DNA from: JBELHR01 sp049607205
Lineage (GTDB): Bacteria > Bacteroidota > Bacteroidia > Flavobacteriales > Flavobacteriaceae
Length of the DNA: 64,000 nucleotides
Direction of reading: 5' to 3'
NCBI GenBank assembly: GCA_049607205.1
Contig: JBMYWH010000003.1
Span: 86,573-150,572, forward strand
Shown here: positions 50,777 through 58,679 of the stretch, one piece after another
How positions within the stretch are numbered: position 1 is the first letter of the stretch
Layout of the letters: every line of letters begins with the position of its first letter
Made by a program: the position numbers and the translations under genes
The notes under the pieces: generated by a model
The model's database searches: none
What the model saw: the letters and a program-made list of their open reading frames with translations, nothing else
What the model was told of the DNA's origin: nothing

Positions 50777-52099
50777 TTACTTCCCTATTTGGTGATATTC
50801 AAATCCTCTTGATTCCAGATCAAAAGCATTGTATTGGTTACGGCCGTCAAAAACAACAGCCTCATTTAATTGACTCTTAAGCTCCTCAAAATCTGGAGAA
50901 CGGAATTCCTTCCATTCGGTAAGTAGAATCATCGCATCCGCTGCTTTTAAGGTCTCGTATTTACTCTGGCAATATTCAATCCCTTCCACTCCTTTTAAGT
51001 ACATCTCTTGGGCTTCGTGCATGGCCTTAGGATCATAAGCCTGAACCTTTGCTCCACGTCTTACGAGTTCTCTAACCACATAAATCGCTGGTGCTTCTCT
51101 CATGTCATCCGTTTCTGGTTTGAAGGCTAATCCCCACAAAGCAAAAGTCTTTCCCTCTAGGTTCTCGCCATAGCGCGTGACAATCTTCTGAGCAATCACA
51201 AACTTCTGTGCATCATTGACCTCTTCTACAGAGCGAATTAGTTTTGCATCATAATCATGCTCTTCTGCAATCTTTTTCAAGGCCTTTACATCCTTAGGAA
51301 AACAAGATCCTCCATAACCCGCTCCTGGATAGATAAAACTGTATCCAATTCGGTTATCAGATCCTATTCCAACACGAACTTTATTCACATCAGCTCCTAC
51401 ACGCTCACATATGTTAGCGACTTCATTCATAAATGAAATCTTAGTGGCTAGCATGGCATTCGCTGCATATTTAGTCATCTCAGCAGAGCGGATATCCATC
51501 TCAATCAATCGATCGTGATTGTGTAAAAACGGTGCGTACAAACGACGCATCAGCTCAAAGCCTTGCTCCTGGTCTGCTCCAACAACCACACGGTCTGGTT
51601 TCATAAAATCAGCCACGGCAGCTCCTTCTTTCAAAAATTCTGGATTAGATACCACAGAAAAGTCAAAGGACACACCACGAGCCTCTAAAGCCTCTTGAAT
51701 CGTTGCCTTTACCTTATCTCCAGTTCCAATAGGTACCGTTGATTTATCAACTACCACCAAGGGAGCTTGCATTTTTTCTCCAAGTTCCTTAGCCACCGCT
51801 AAGACATACTGTAAATCTGCAGATCCATCCTCTCCCATAGGAGTTCCCACAGCGATAAAAGCCACGGCTGAATCTCCTAGAGAATCGTTTAAATCTGTTG
51901 AGAAAAACAATCTATTTTGTTCCACATTACGCCCAACCATAGCACTAAGTCCTGGTTCGTAAATTGGAATAATTCCTTCTTTTAAATTCGATACTTTCTC
52001 AGCATCTATATCGATACAAGTAACCGAGTTTCCCATCTCGGCAAAACAAGTTCCCGTTACAAGTCCTACATAACCCGTTCCTATTACTGTTATTTTCAT
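50777..52099 (-). CDS. ugd: UDP-glucose 6-dehydrogenase
   Basis: 440 residues. The NAD loop is GTGYVGLVTG at 7-16. Catalytic Lys210 sits in EMTKYAANA and Cys266 in PGAGYGGSCFPKD. The C-terminal segment is WGLAFKPETDDMREAP. It oxidises UDP-glucose to UDP-glucuronate. A UDP-GlcNAc or GDP-mannose relative cannot be fully excluded, but the sequence follows the TuaD/Ugd type. Spacing is zero to the preceding wlbA-like gene and 3 bases to the epimerase. Codon choice in this and the next gene looks slightly more GC-rich than in the PUL (impression only). Confidence 0.93.
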   Translation of the reverse strand: MKITVIGTGYVGLVTGTCFAEMGNSVTCIDIDAEKVSNLKEGIIPIYEPGLSAMVGRNVEQNRLFFSTDLNDSLGDSAVAFIAVGTPMGEDGSADLQYVLAVAKELGEKMQAPLVVVDKSTVPIGTGDKVKATIQEALEARGVSFDFSVVSNPEFLKEGAAVADFMKPDRVVVGADQEQGFELMRRLYAPFLHNHDRLIEMDIRSAEMTKYAANAMLATKISFMNEVANICERVGADVNKVRVGIGSDNRIGYSFIYPGAGYGGSCFPKDVKALKKIAEEHDYDAKLIRSVEEVNDAQKFVIAQKIVTRYGENLEGKTFALWGLAFKPETDDMREAPAIYVVRELVRRGAKVQAYDPKAMHEAQEMYLKGVEGIEYCQSKYETLKAADAMILLTEWKEFRSPDFEELKSQLNEAVVFDGRNQYNAFDLESRGFEYHQIGK

Positions 52100-53062
52100 C
52101 TATTCAAAAGGATGTTTAGTCAATGGAAGTGTCACTAGCGGATGCACTTCTCCTAGTTTGTTTATTTCTTTATTTCTTATTTGATGTACAAGTTCCACAG
52201 AGGGGCGGGCATCTTCAAGCCCAAAACCTTCTCCATCTAAAATATTCTTATAACTCGTCGTGTGTAGGTCAAAAAAACCATCACTGAATTCAATCTCTTC
52301 ACCATCAACGGTTATTGATCTATAGGTTCTTTGGCCTTTAGCCTTAATCTGCTCCGGTAAAGTTTCTGCATTAATCGATAAAAACCAACGTACTCTAGCA
52401 TGTTCTAATTCCAGATACCCTGCGGCTCTATCATGAGTATGAAGATGCACATGATTCTCTTGTACTGCTCCGAAGACCCAGGTTAACATATCAAAAAAAT
52501 GAATTCCAATATTAGTAGCAATACCACCAGACTTCTGAACATCTCCTTTCCATGAAGTGTAGTACCAATTCCCTCTTGAAGTTAAATAAGTCAAATCCAC
52601 ATCGAATTTTTCTTTTTTCAGGGCCTTTGCGACTTTCTGCTTCAATTCAATGATACTCGGATGAAGTCTTAATTGCAAAATCGTATTTACCCTGTTTCCT
52701 GTTTCCGCCTCTATACTTTTAAGGGAATCCAAATTCCATGGATTCAAAACTAATGGCTTTTCGCAAATCGCATCAGCCCCAGACCTCAAGGCCATTCTTA
52801 TATGAGAATCATGAAGGTAATTAGGAGTACATACACTCAAATAATCTAAATTTACCTCCTTCTCTCTTCGAAGTTTTTCAATATGACGGTCAAATCGCTC
52901 AAACTCCACGAAGAAATCTGCGTTGGGAAAGAAACTATCAATAATTCCAACACTATCGGACTTATCCAGCGCTGCTAACAAATTGTTATCTGTCTCTTTA
53001 ATCGCTCTAAGATGTCTTGGAGCAATATATCCCGCTAAGCCAATCAAAGCAAAATTCTTCAT
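52100..53062 (-). CDS. Gfo/Idh/MocA oxidoreductase, WlbA/WbpB-like
   Basis: 320 residues. The start MKNFALIGLAGYIAPRHLRAIK and the segment ALDKSDSVGIIDSFFP follow the WlbA/WbpB group closely. The EKP motif is at 101-103 (Lys102), and GGIATNIGIHFFDML holds the catalytic histidine region. WlbA oxidises the 3-position of UDP-GlcNAc-uronate in the route to 2,3-diacetamido sugars. The partner aminotransferase and acetyltransferase genes are absent from the window, so either they lie elsewhere or the product is used differently. Second gene of the UpxY-led operon. Confidence 0.86.
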   Translation of the reverse strand: MKNFALIGLAGYIAPRHLRAIKETDNNLLAALDKSDSVGIIDSFFPNADFFVEFERFDRHIEKLRREKEVNLDYLSVCTPNYLHDSHIRMALRSGADAICEKPLVLNPWNLDSLKSIEAETGNRVNTILQLRLHPSIIELKQKVAKALKKEKFDVDLTYLTSRGNWYYTSWKGDVQKSGGIATNIGIHFFDMLTWVFGAVQENHVHLHTHDRAAGYLELEHARVRWFLSINAETLPEQIKAKGQRTYRSITVDGEEIEFSDGFFDLHTTSYKNILDGEGFGLEDARPSVELVHQIRNKEINKLGEVHPLVTLPLTKHPFE

Positions 53063-53063
53063 A

Positions 53064-53579
53064 CTATATTTCTTTAATAAATTCTTGATCTACATGCACC
53101 ACCAATACACTTCCTAAGGCCTCCGTTCTCAGGGCCACAGAATATTTACCTTGATGTTGAATGTATTCGGCTTTAAGTCCCTTAAAAGGACCATTTAATA
53201 TTTCTACTGGGGCTCCTTTCTTGATATCACGACTGTCAAAACGTTCAAAACTAGACTCTGCATCGTCTTGGTTCAACAATACTCTCATATTGTTAATTTC
53301 ATGGTCTTTTATTATCGCTGGTTCCTTGAGATATTTCAAAATTGTAACAACTCCCATGACATTCAAAGTTCCTCTTAAATCCTTATATGTCGTTCTCACA
53401 AATACATAAGAATTAATCAATGGAATTTTCACCTTCTTCTTTCTATCACTCCATTGCCTAAGTGTGGTTACTAAAGGCAAGTACACTTCATAACCTTCTT
53501 TCTCAAGTCGTTCCGCTACTTTCTGCTCGGTTCTAGGACTTGTATAGACGGCAAACCAGTGTGGTTCTTTATCTTTCAT
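53064..53579 (-). CDS. UpxY-type NusG-family transcription antiterminator
   Basis: 171 residues. The N-terminal NGN domain has WFAVYTSPRTEQKVAERLEKEGYEVYLPLV and PLINSYVFVRT. The C-terminal KOW motif is GAPVEILNGPFKGLKAEYIQHQGKYSVAL. It is a NusG paralogue (RfaH/UpxY class), usually encoded first in capsule or exopolysaccharide operons, where it lets RNA polymerase read through that operon. Here only four genes follow before the convergent cpsB. It diverges from a small lipoprotein gene. Confidence 0.91.
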   Translation of the reverse strand: MKDKEPHWFAVYTSPRTEQKVAERLEKEGYEVYLPLVTTLRQWSDRKKKVKIPLINSYVFVRTTYKDLRGTLNVMGVVTILKYLKEPAIIKDHEINNMRVLLNQDDAESSFERFDSRDIKKGAPVEILNGPFKGLKAEYIQHQGKYSVALRTEALGSVLVVHVDQEFIKEI

Positions 53580-53644
53580 TCTTACTTTTTCTTTTGAACC
53601 GATAAAATTACAAAAATTATAAGTCTAATTTTTATAGAAATTGA

Positions 53645-53652
53645 TAGTTTTG
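53645..53652 (+). promoter_or_regulatory. -7 promoter element of the small lipoprotein gene
   Basis: TAGTTTTG matches TAnnTTTG exactly, 16 bases before the ATG at 53669. No TTG at the -33 distance. Confidence 0.4.
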
Positions 53653-53668
53653 GGCCAAACCTAAAGAA

Positions 53669-53923
53669 ATGAAAACCATATTTAATCAAATTAAACTACC
53701 TCTACTTATTACCGCACTTGTTCTTCTGAACAGCTGCACAGAAGAAAACGATTACTGTCAGACCATTTTTAACGAAAGAGAAGAGCTCGAAAAAGATTTA
53801 GATGACCTAAATCGCCTTTTGAAAAATCAAGAAATAGACCCTGAGACTTATGATGAAGAATATCAACAAATCTGGACTGAAATTTACATCCTAGAAGAGA
53901 ATAATCCAGATTGTTATTACTAA
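53669..53923 (+). CDS. Small lipoprotein with charged helix
   Basis: 84 residues. A basic N-terminus and hydrophobic stretch lead to the lipobox LNSC (Cys23), followed by TEEND. The mature part of about 60 residues is rich in Glu and Asp and probably forms a helix or short coiled coil (REELEKDLDDLNRLLKN). It ends CYY, and two further cysteines (about 30 and 82) could form a disulfide. I do not recognise the family. It is a single gene divergent from the UpxY operon, with no functional clue from its neighbours. Confidence 0.75.
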   Translation: MKTIFNQIKLPLLITALVLLNSCTEENDYCQTIFNEREELEKDLDDLNRLLKNQEIDPETYDEEYQQIWTEIYILEENNPDCYY

Positions 53924-53949
53924 CAAAAAAGGAGGGCCTATGGCCCTCC
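53924..53949 (-). terminator. Terminator of the galactose operon
   Basis: Perfect 8-bp stem GGAGGGCC / GGCCCTCC with a 3-base loop. The T-tract is on the minus strand (53925-53930), so it serves galT, whose stop is 112 bases upstream. Confidence 0.85.
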
Positions 53950-54060
53950 AGGATATGTTAATTCAATACCTCCTACCCCTAAAATTTATTAAAATTAACA
54001 TACTCAAATGTAAGTGTAGTCTCTTTAATAGGCAAGTGTGTATATTTCGTTTTTATGCAA

Positions 54061-55101
54061 TTAAATGATTTTTTTACCAAGGTCTTTTAAAAGTTGCGCA
54101 ACCTGCTCTGGGCTAATGTCTCGTTGTGGCATTCCGAACATTTCGTAACCCACCATAAATTTTTTAACCGAAGCTGACCGCAACAAAGGAGGATAGAAAC
54201 TCATATGCATGTGCCAATAGGCTTTAGTACTTAGATCAACCGGTGCCTGGTGTATTCCAGAAGAATAGGGAAAGGAAGTATCAAAAACTCGATCATAAAT
54301 CCTACTTATCTTCGAAATAGCTTGAGCAAAACTCAATTTCTCTTCCACACTAAGTTCACTTAGGTCGGCACGTCTTTCCTTAGGAACAATCATGGTCTCG
54401 AAGGGCCAAACTGCCCAGAATGGAACTAAGACCACCCACGAATCGTTCTCATATACAATGCGCTTATTTTCTCTTAATTCTTCTTTTAGATAGTCTCCTA
54501 ATAAAGATTGTCCCTCTTTTTTGAAATAAGTCTTTTGCTTCTGATCTTTTAGCTTCACTTCATTAGGCACAGAACTTTGCGCCCAAATCTGTCCATGAGG
54601 ATGAGGATTAGAACAGCCCATCACCGCTCCTTTATTTTCAAAAATCTGAATATATTTAATATCATCTTTACAACTCAAATCTTCAAATTGATCCTTCCAA
54701 ACCTCAATGACATAGTTTATTTCATCGAAAGATAAATCAGACAAGGTCTTACTGTGATCTGGAGAAAAACAAACTACCCTGCATATCCCAGATTCTAGTG
54801 AGGCCTTAAAAAATTTTGAATTCATCTCTAGCTCCTCATCTACCTTCTTACTCAGAGCAGCAAAATCATTTTGAAATACATAAACATGCTCATAATTGGG
54901 ATTTTGTTCTCCTGTAATTCTTGAATTTCCTGGGCAAAGAAAACAGTTCTCATCATAAGAAGGTCCTTTAGTGATCTCTGCTTTTTCCTCTTGTCCCTGC
55001 CAAGGTCTTTTAGCACGATGAGGGGACACAAGCACCCATTGACCAGTTAAAATATTTTGTCTTTTATGGGAATAATCCCCTAGAAGTTCCTCTTGTTTCA
55101 T
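54061..55101 (-). CDS. galT: UDP-glucose--hexose-1-phosphate uridylyltransferase
   Basis: 346 residues. The HIT-type active site is NPHPHGQIW with the nucleophile His169. A metal-binding pair, Cys53 and Cys56, lies in NCFLCPG, and SPHRAKRPWQGQ is the N-terminal family segment. Leloir pathway: galactose 1-phosphate + UDP-glucose to glucose 1-phosphate + UDP-galactose. The start overlaps the galK stop by 4 bases. galE and galM are not in the cluster. Confidence 0.96.
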   Translation of the reverse strand: MKQEELLGDYSHKRQNILTGQWVLVSPHRAKRPWQGQEEKAEITKGPSYDENCFLCPGNSRITGEQNPNYEHVYVFQNDFAALSKKVDEELEMNSKFFKASLESGICRVVCFSPDHSKTLSDLSFDEINYVIEVWKDQFEDLSCKDDIKYIQIFENKGAVMGCSNPHPHGQIWAQSSVPNEVKLKDQKQKTYFKKEGQSLLGDYLKEELRENKRIVYENDSWVVLVPFWAVWPFETMIVPKERRADLSELSVEEKLSFAQAISKISRIYDRVFDTSFPYSSGIHQAPVDLSTKAYWHMHMSFYPPLLRSASVKKFMVGYEMFGMPQRDISPEQVAQLLKDLGKKII

Positions 55102-56252
55102 ATTGTAAAAGTTCCATTACTCAGACCAACCTCTATAGGACTAGCCTCTAAATTAAATCTCTCTTTATAAGCTTGTTGCACCTTTGCAATCAAAGTTTCT
55201 TTTTCTTGGGATTTCACTAAATTTAAGGTACACCCTCCAAATCCACCTCCCATCATTCTACTTCCTAGGACCCCGGAATGTGAAAGTGCTAATTTTTGTA
55301 AAAAATCCAATTCTTCACAGCTAACTTGGTATTGCTCACTCAGTCCCTTATGAGATAAATTCATCAACTGCCCTAAAGTTTGTAGGTCTTTCTTTTTCAA
55401 GGCCTCTACAGCCTGCTGAACTCTGGAAATTTCTTGAATAACAAATGATGATTTGAGGTATTGATCTTCCGATAATGAAGATTTATAAACTTCTAAATCA
55501 GCTAAAGGAACATCTCTTAAAGAAGAGAAGTCACCGCCTTGTTCATTGATAAGAACTACTGATGATTCGCAAAGACTCCGTCTGCTATTGTACTCTGAAT
55601 CATTTAAACTATGCTTCACATTACTGTTAAATAGCACAAATTCATAGTCCCCTAAATCAAAAGGAATCAATTTGTACTCCAAGCTTCTACAATCTATATA
55701 CACAAGCGAATCTGCACGACCCAACATGGAAGCAAATTGATCCATAATCCCGCAATTCACTCCGGCATATTCATGCTCCGCCTTCTGAGAAATAAGTGCT
55801 AATTCCACACGAGATAAATTCATTTGAAACAAGCTATTCAAGCCATAAGCCAAAGCATTCTCAAGAGCCGCAGAAGAAGAAAGTCCGGAACCTGAAGGAA
55901 TACTCCCTGTAAAGCAAACATTCACTCCGCAGCTCATTTTTGATTTCAACAAGGAAGCTACTCCTATCAAATAATTTGCCCAAGAACCAGGACTAGTCTT
56001 TTCAGATTTATCTAATTCAAAACAATATTCTTGATCCAAATCAACGGCATAAAAGCGAGATTCCAGGTCCTTACTTTTCGACAAGGTCATACCAATACCT
56101 AAATCTATTGCAGCAGGAAGAACCAGGCCATCATTATAATCAACATGCTCGCCGATCACATTAATACGTCCTGATGAAAAACTAATCTCATCAATTGCCC
56201 CGTATCTTTCTTGATGTATGGTCTTCAAGCTATCAAACATCTTCGAATTCAT
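55098..56252 (-). CDS. galK: Galactokinase
   Basis: 384 residues, GHMP kinase. The signature GRINVIGEHVDYNDG is at 28-42, the ATP loop is GSIPSGSGLSSSAALEN (about 115-131), and the third motif is GSRMMGGGFGGCTLNLV. Galactose + ATP to galactose 1-phosphate, cytoplasm. A second ATG four codons in is also possible. It overlaps the transporter gene by 1 base and galT by 4, a compact operon. Confidence 0.96.
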   Translation of the reverse strand: MNSKMFDSLKTIHQERYGAIDEISFSSGRINVIGEHVDYNDGLVLPAAIDLGIGMTLSKSKDLESRFYAVDLDQEYCFELDKSEKTSPGSWANYLIGVASLLKSKMSCGVNVCFTGSIPSGSGLSSSAALENALAYGLNSLFQMNLSRVELALISQKAEHEYAGVNCGIMDQFASMLGRADSLVYIDCRSLEYKLIPFDLGDYEFVLFNSNVKHSLNDSEYNSRRSLCESSVVLINEQGGDFSSLRDVPLADLEVYKSSLSEDQYLKSSFVIQEISRVQQAVEALKKKDLQTLGQLMNLSHKGLSEQYQVSCEELDFLQKLALSHSGVLGSRMMGGGFGGCTLNLVKSQEKETLIAKVQQAYKERFNLEASPIEVGLSNGTFTI

Positions 56253-57841
56253 TAGCCAGCGAAATAAATATAGATAGCAATCACAATTACAGAAATAGCC
56301 AAACCTACCGTTTTCACGTGTCGATAAGGACGAATATCAACCTTCTCCGTATACTCTAGTACAAAATCTGTTTTACGAGGATATAACTTTCCTATGCCGA
56401 GCATAACCAGACAATTCACAGCAAATAAAATTGCCATAACATCAAGGTAATGGAAATATTCTCCTCCTTGTTCTAAGACATATGGCTGGATGAAAAATTG
56501 AGAAATGATATACAATAGTGATCCTAGAATCACTCCAACTTTTGCCGCTATAGCCGGTACTCTCTTGGTCACAAAACCAATAAAAATAATGGAAAGAATC
56601 GGAATGGAATAAATCCCATTTACTTCTTGTAAGTACTTAAATAAACTCCCAGCATTTGCTACTAATGGAGCGATAAACATCGCCCCAACAGCTAAGGCAA
56701 TTCCAAATCGTTTACCTGATCGAACCACAATTTTCTCCGAGGCTTCTGTATTGATATATTGCTTGTAAATATCCATTCCAAAAAGGGTTACGGAAGAATT
56801 TAAAACCGAATTGAACGAACTCAAAATTGCACCGAATAATACGGCCGCAAAGAAACCTACCAAGGCTTTAGGTAGTACTAATTGTACCAATTTAGGATAC
56901 GCTAAATCCACAGCCCCTAGGCCTCCTTCAAATATATGATAAGCAATAATCCCTGGTAGAACTAAAATAAGTGGTCCTAGAATTTTAGCAAAAGACGCTA
57001 GTAAAAGGCCTTTTTGTCCCTCTGCAAGATTTTTGGCCCCTAGGGCTCTTTGAATAATTTGCTGATTCGTTCCCCAATAAAACAGTTGAACCAACATCAT
57101 CCCTGTAAACAAGGTGTGAAAAGGAACAGGATCCTCTGCACCTCCTATCGAGCTGAATTTTTCTGGATGCACTTCCATAATCACATCGATTCCATCGAAT
57201 ACAGAGCCATCTCCTACATAAAGTAATCCGAACACTGGAATCATAATTCCTCCAATAAGTAGACCAACTGCATTGATAGAATCCGACACAGCAACAGTTT
57301 TCAAGCCACCAAAAACGGCATAGATAGAACCAATAATTCCGATACCCCATACACAGATCCATAAAGCAGTGGTTTCACTCACCCCAAGAACTTCAGGCAA
57401 GTCAAACATCCCACTAATCGCAACAGATCCTGAATAAAGAATAACTGGAAGAAGAACCACCACATAACCCGTTAAGAACAAAGCAGAAGTAATGGTCTTA
57501 GTTTGAACATCGAAGCGATCTGCTAGAAATTCAGGAACCGTAGTAATTCCAGCTTTTAAATATTTAGGAAGTAAAAACATCGCCGTTACCACCATTGCAA
57601 TGGCGGCAAGTGTTTCCCAGGCCATCACTGACAAACCACTTTCATAGGCAGAACCATTAAGTCCTACAATTTGTTCAGTGGATAGATTGGTTAGTAACAA
57701 GGACCCCGCGATTACAGGAGCGGTTAAACTTCTTCCTCCTAGAAAATAGCCATCGGAAGATTCTTCATTGTTATTTCTTGTTGCATACCATGAAATCCAG
57801 CCTACCAGTGCGGTAAACAAGACGAAAGATAAAATTCCCAT
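56252..57841 (-). CDS. Sodium:solute symporter (SGLT-like), probably galactose
   Basis: 529 residues with about 14 hydrophobic helices. SSS signatures are WYATRNNNEESSDGYFLGGRSL at the first loop, LLLTNLSTEQIVGLNG, the sugar-type segment IYAVFGGLKTVAVSDSINA, and FYWGTNQQIIQRALGAKN. This is the vSGLT-like sugar group, which couples Na+ to uptake of galactose or glucose across the inner membrane. First gene of the operon with galK-galT, which points to galactose. Confidence 0.92.
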   Translation of the reverse strand: MGILSFVLFTALVGWISWYATRNNNEESSDGYFLGGRSLTAPVIAGSLLLTNLSTEQIVGLNGSAYESGLSVMAWETLAAIAMVVTAMFLLPKYLKAGITTVPEFLADRFDVQTKTITSALFLTGYVVVLLPVILYSGSVAISGMFDLPEVLGVSETTALWICVWGIGIIGSIYAVFGGLKTVAVSDSINAVGLLIGGIMIPVFGLLYVGDGSVFDGIDVIMEVHPEKFSSIGGAEDPVPFHTLFTGMMLVQLFYWGTNQQIIQRALGAKNLAEGQKGLLLASFAKILGPLILVLPGIIAYHIFEGGLGAVDLAYPKLVQLVLPKALVGFFAAVLFGAILSSFNSVLNSSVTLFGMDIYKQYINTEASEKIVVRSGKRFGIALAVGAMFIAPLVANAGSLFKYLQEVNGIYSIPILSIIFIGFVTKRVPAIAAKVGVILGSLLYIISQFFIQPYVLEQGGEYFHYLDVMAILFAVNCLVMLGIGKLYPRKTDFVLEYTEKVDIRPYRHVKTVGLAISVIVIAIYIYFAG

Positions 57842-57981
57842 ACGTTTATTGATTCGTTTTTTTAGTTAGTTTCCTGTTTTAAGGGTTTTCAATGTATAAA
57901 AGTAATTGCATACTTTAACAATTCTATCACCTTAAAAAAAAAATACGTTATAAAATGACTCAATAAATCAATAAACTTAGA

Positions 57982-58152
57982 CTAAGGATAAAGAAGTTTC
58001 TCTAATTCTTTCATAACCTGTTCTGCCTCATAGACCTTTACATCACTTTGGGTTCGGTTAATGGTTGACAGCTCATGTGCTTCCCGCAATAGTTTCTCAT
58101 ACTTCGCTTGAAGCTTCTCTTGTTCTGTTTTCCTCTTAAATAATCCAAACAT
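57982..58152 (-). CDS. Small conserved flavobacterial protein (Lacal_2735 type)
   Basis: 56 residues, ATG at 58152, stop at 57982-57984. The sequence starts MFGLFKRKTEQEKLQAKYEK, goes on with LLREAHELSTINRTQSD and ends KELEKLLYP. It is a charged single- or two-helix protein without a signal peptide and matches my memory of the uncharacterised Lacal_2735 family of Flavobacteriaceae. Function unknown. It stands alone in the 793-base gap between the galactose operon and aroC. The 140 bases between it and the symporter gene (57842-57981) hold nothing I can identify. Confidence 0.7.
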   Translation of the reverse strand: MFGLFKRKTEQEKLQAKYEKLLREAHELSTINRTQSDVKVYEAEQVMKELEKLLYP

Positions 58153-58228
58153 AAGACTTGATTTTACAATTGTTTAAAGTTAGTTAATTTTTATTAAACA
58201 AAAAAAAACAATTAAGCAGAAGTAAACC

Positions 58229-58295
58229 GGGATTCCCTGCGGGCATCCCTGAATGGGGTCCTTGATCAAGCATGGAAACCTACAACGCCTTTGGC
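58229..58295. repeat. GC-rich patch of small inverted repeats
   Basis: Nested hairpin GGGAT-T-CCC-TGC-GGG-C-ATCCC at 58229-58249, palindrome CTTGATCAAG at 58261-58270, and GCC-TTT-GGC at 58287-58295. This patch is clearly richer in G and C than the flanking AT-rich DNA. No open frame or RNA gene is recognised in it. Confidence 0.6.
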
Positions 58296-58298
58296 TTT

Positions 58299-58364
58299 GG
58301 TTTTTTTGTGCCCTAAAACGAGCTTGAAAGCGAGCTTTCGCACGTTTTAGGGCACAAAAAAACC
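58299..58364. repeat. Perfect 22-bp inverted repeat
   Basis: Arms 58299-58320 and 58343-58364 are exact reverse complements: GG, seven T, GTG, CCCTAAAACG on the left. They enclose 22 bases that contain a further 6-bp hairpin GAAAGC / GCTTTC at 58326-58339. The right arm overlaps the tRNA-Ser terminator stem, so the two structures exclude each other. It looks like a mobile or repetitive extragenic element or a double terminator. Confidence 0.85.
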
Positions 58365-58383
58365 GATACTTTCGTATCGGTTT
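58356..58383 (-). terminator. Terminator of tRNA-Ser
   Basis: Perfect 10-bp stem AAACCGATAC / GTATCGGTTT (58360-58369 with 58374-58383) with a 4-base loop. On the minus strand it is followed by a T7 run, directly downstream of tRNA-Ser. Confidence 0.85.
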
Positions 58384-58390
58384 CCTTTTG

Positions 58391-58475
58391 CGGAGAAAGA
58401 GGGATTCGAACCCCCGGACCTGTTACAGTCAACAGTTTTCAAGACTGCCGCATTCGACCACTCTGCCATTTCTCC
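58391..58475 (-). tRNA. tRNA-Ser (anticodon TGA)
   Basis: 85 bases on the minus strand. Acceptor GGAGAAA / TTTCTCC with discriminator G. The anticodon loop CTTGAAA has TGA at 58439-58441. A long variable arm is typical of serine tRNA, and the T loop is GGTTCGAATCC. CCA is not encoded. Confidence 0.97.
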
Positions 58476-58505
58476 TGAGCGTCATTGATTTCTCAATTGC
58501 GGTTG

Positions 58506-58537
58506 CAAATATAGGGACCTTTTTCGATTAGAACAAA
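58506..58537 (-). promoter_or_regulatory. Promoter of tRNA-Ser
   Basis: On the minus strand TTTG (58534-58537), 20-base spacer, TATATTTG (58506-58513), about 30 bases before the tRNA. Confidence 0.78.
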
Positions 58538-58679
58538 GCTTTTTTGGGTTTTTTTCAAAGTTTTTTTTATTCATTTCATTTTCAGAAACTTAATTTTAAA
58601 AATAATTTAGATTTCTTTTTCTGAGTAATACTTTGTGAAGAAAACTAGACTTAGTATTTTTATACTTTCAATATATATC

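Noticed and set aside
56985..57362. 125-residue minus-strand frame inside the sodium:solute symporter gene
   Set aside because: Out-of-frame reading of the symporter with many Cys and Trp; the symporter frame has clear motifs.
58299..58364. Integron attC site or insertion-sequence end
   Set aside because: The arms do not carry the RYYYAAC/GTTRRRY core pattern, and no integrase, transposase or target duplication is near.
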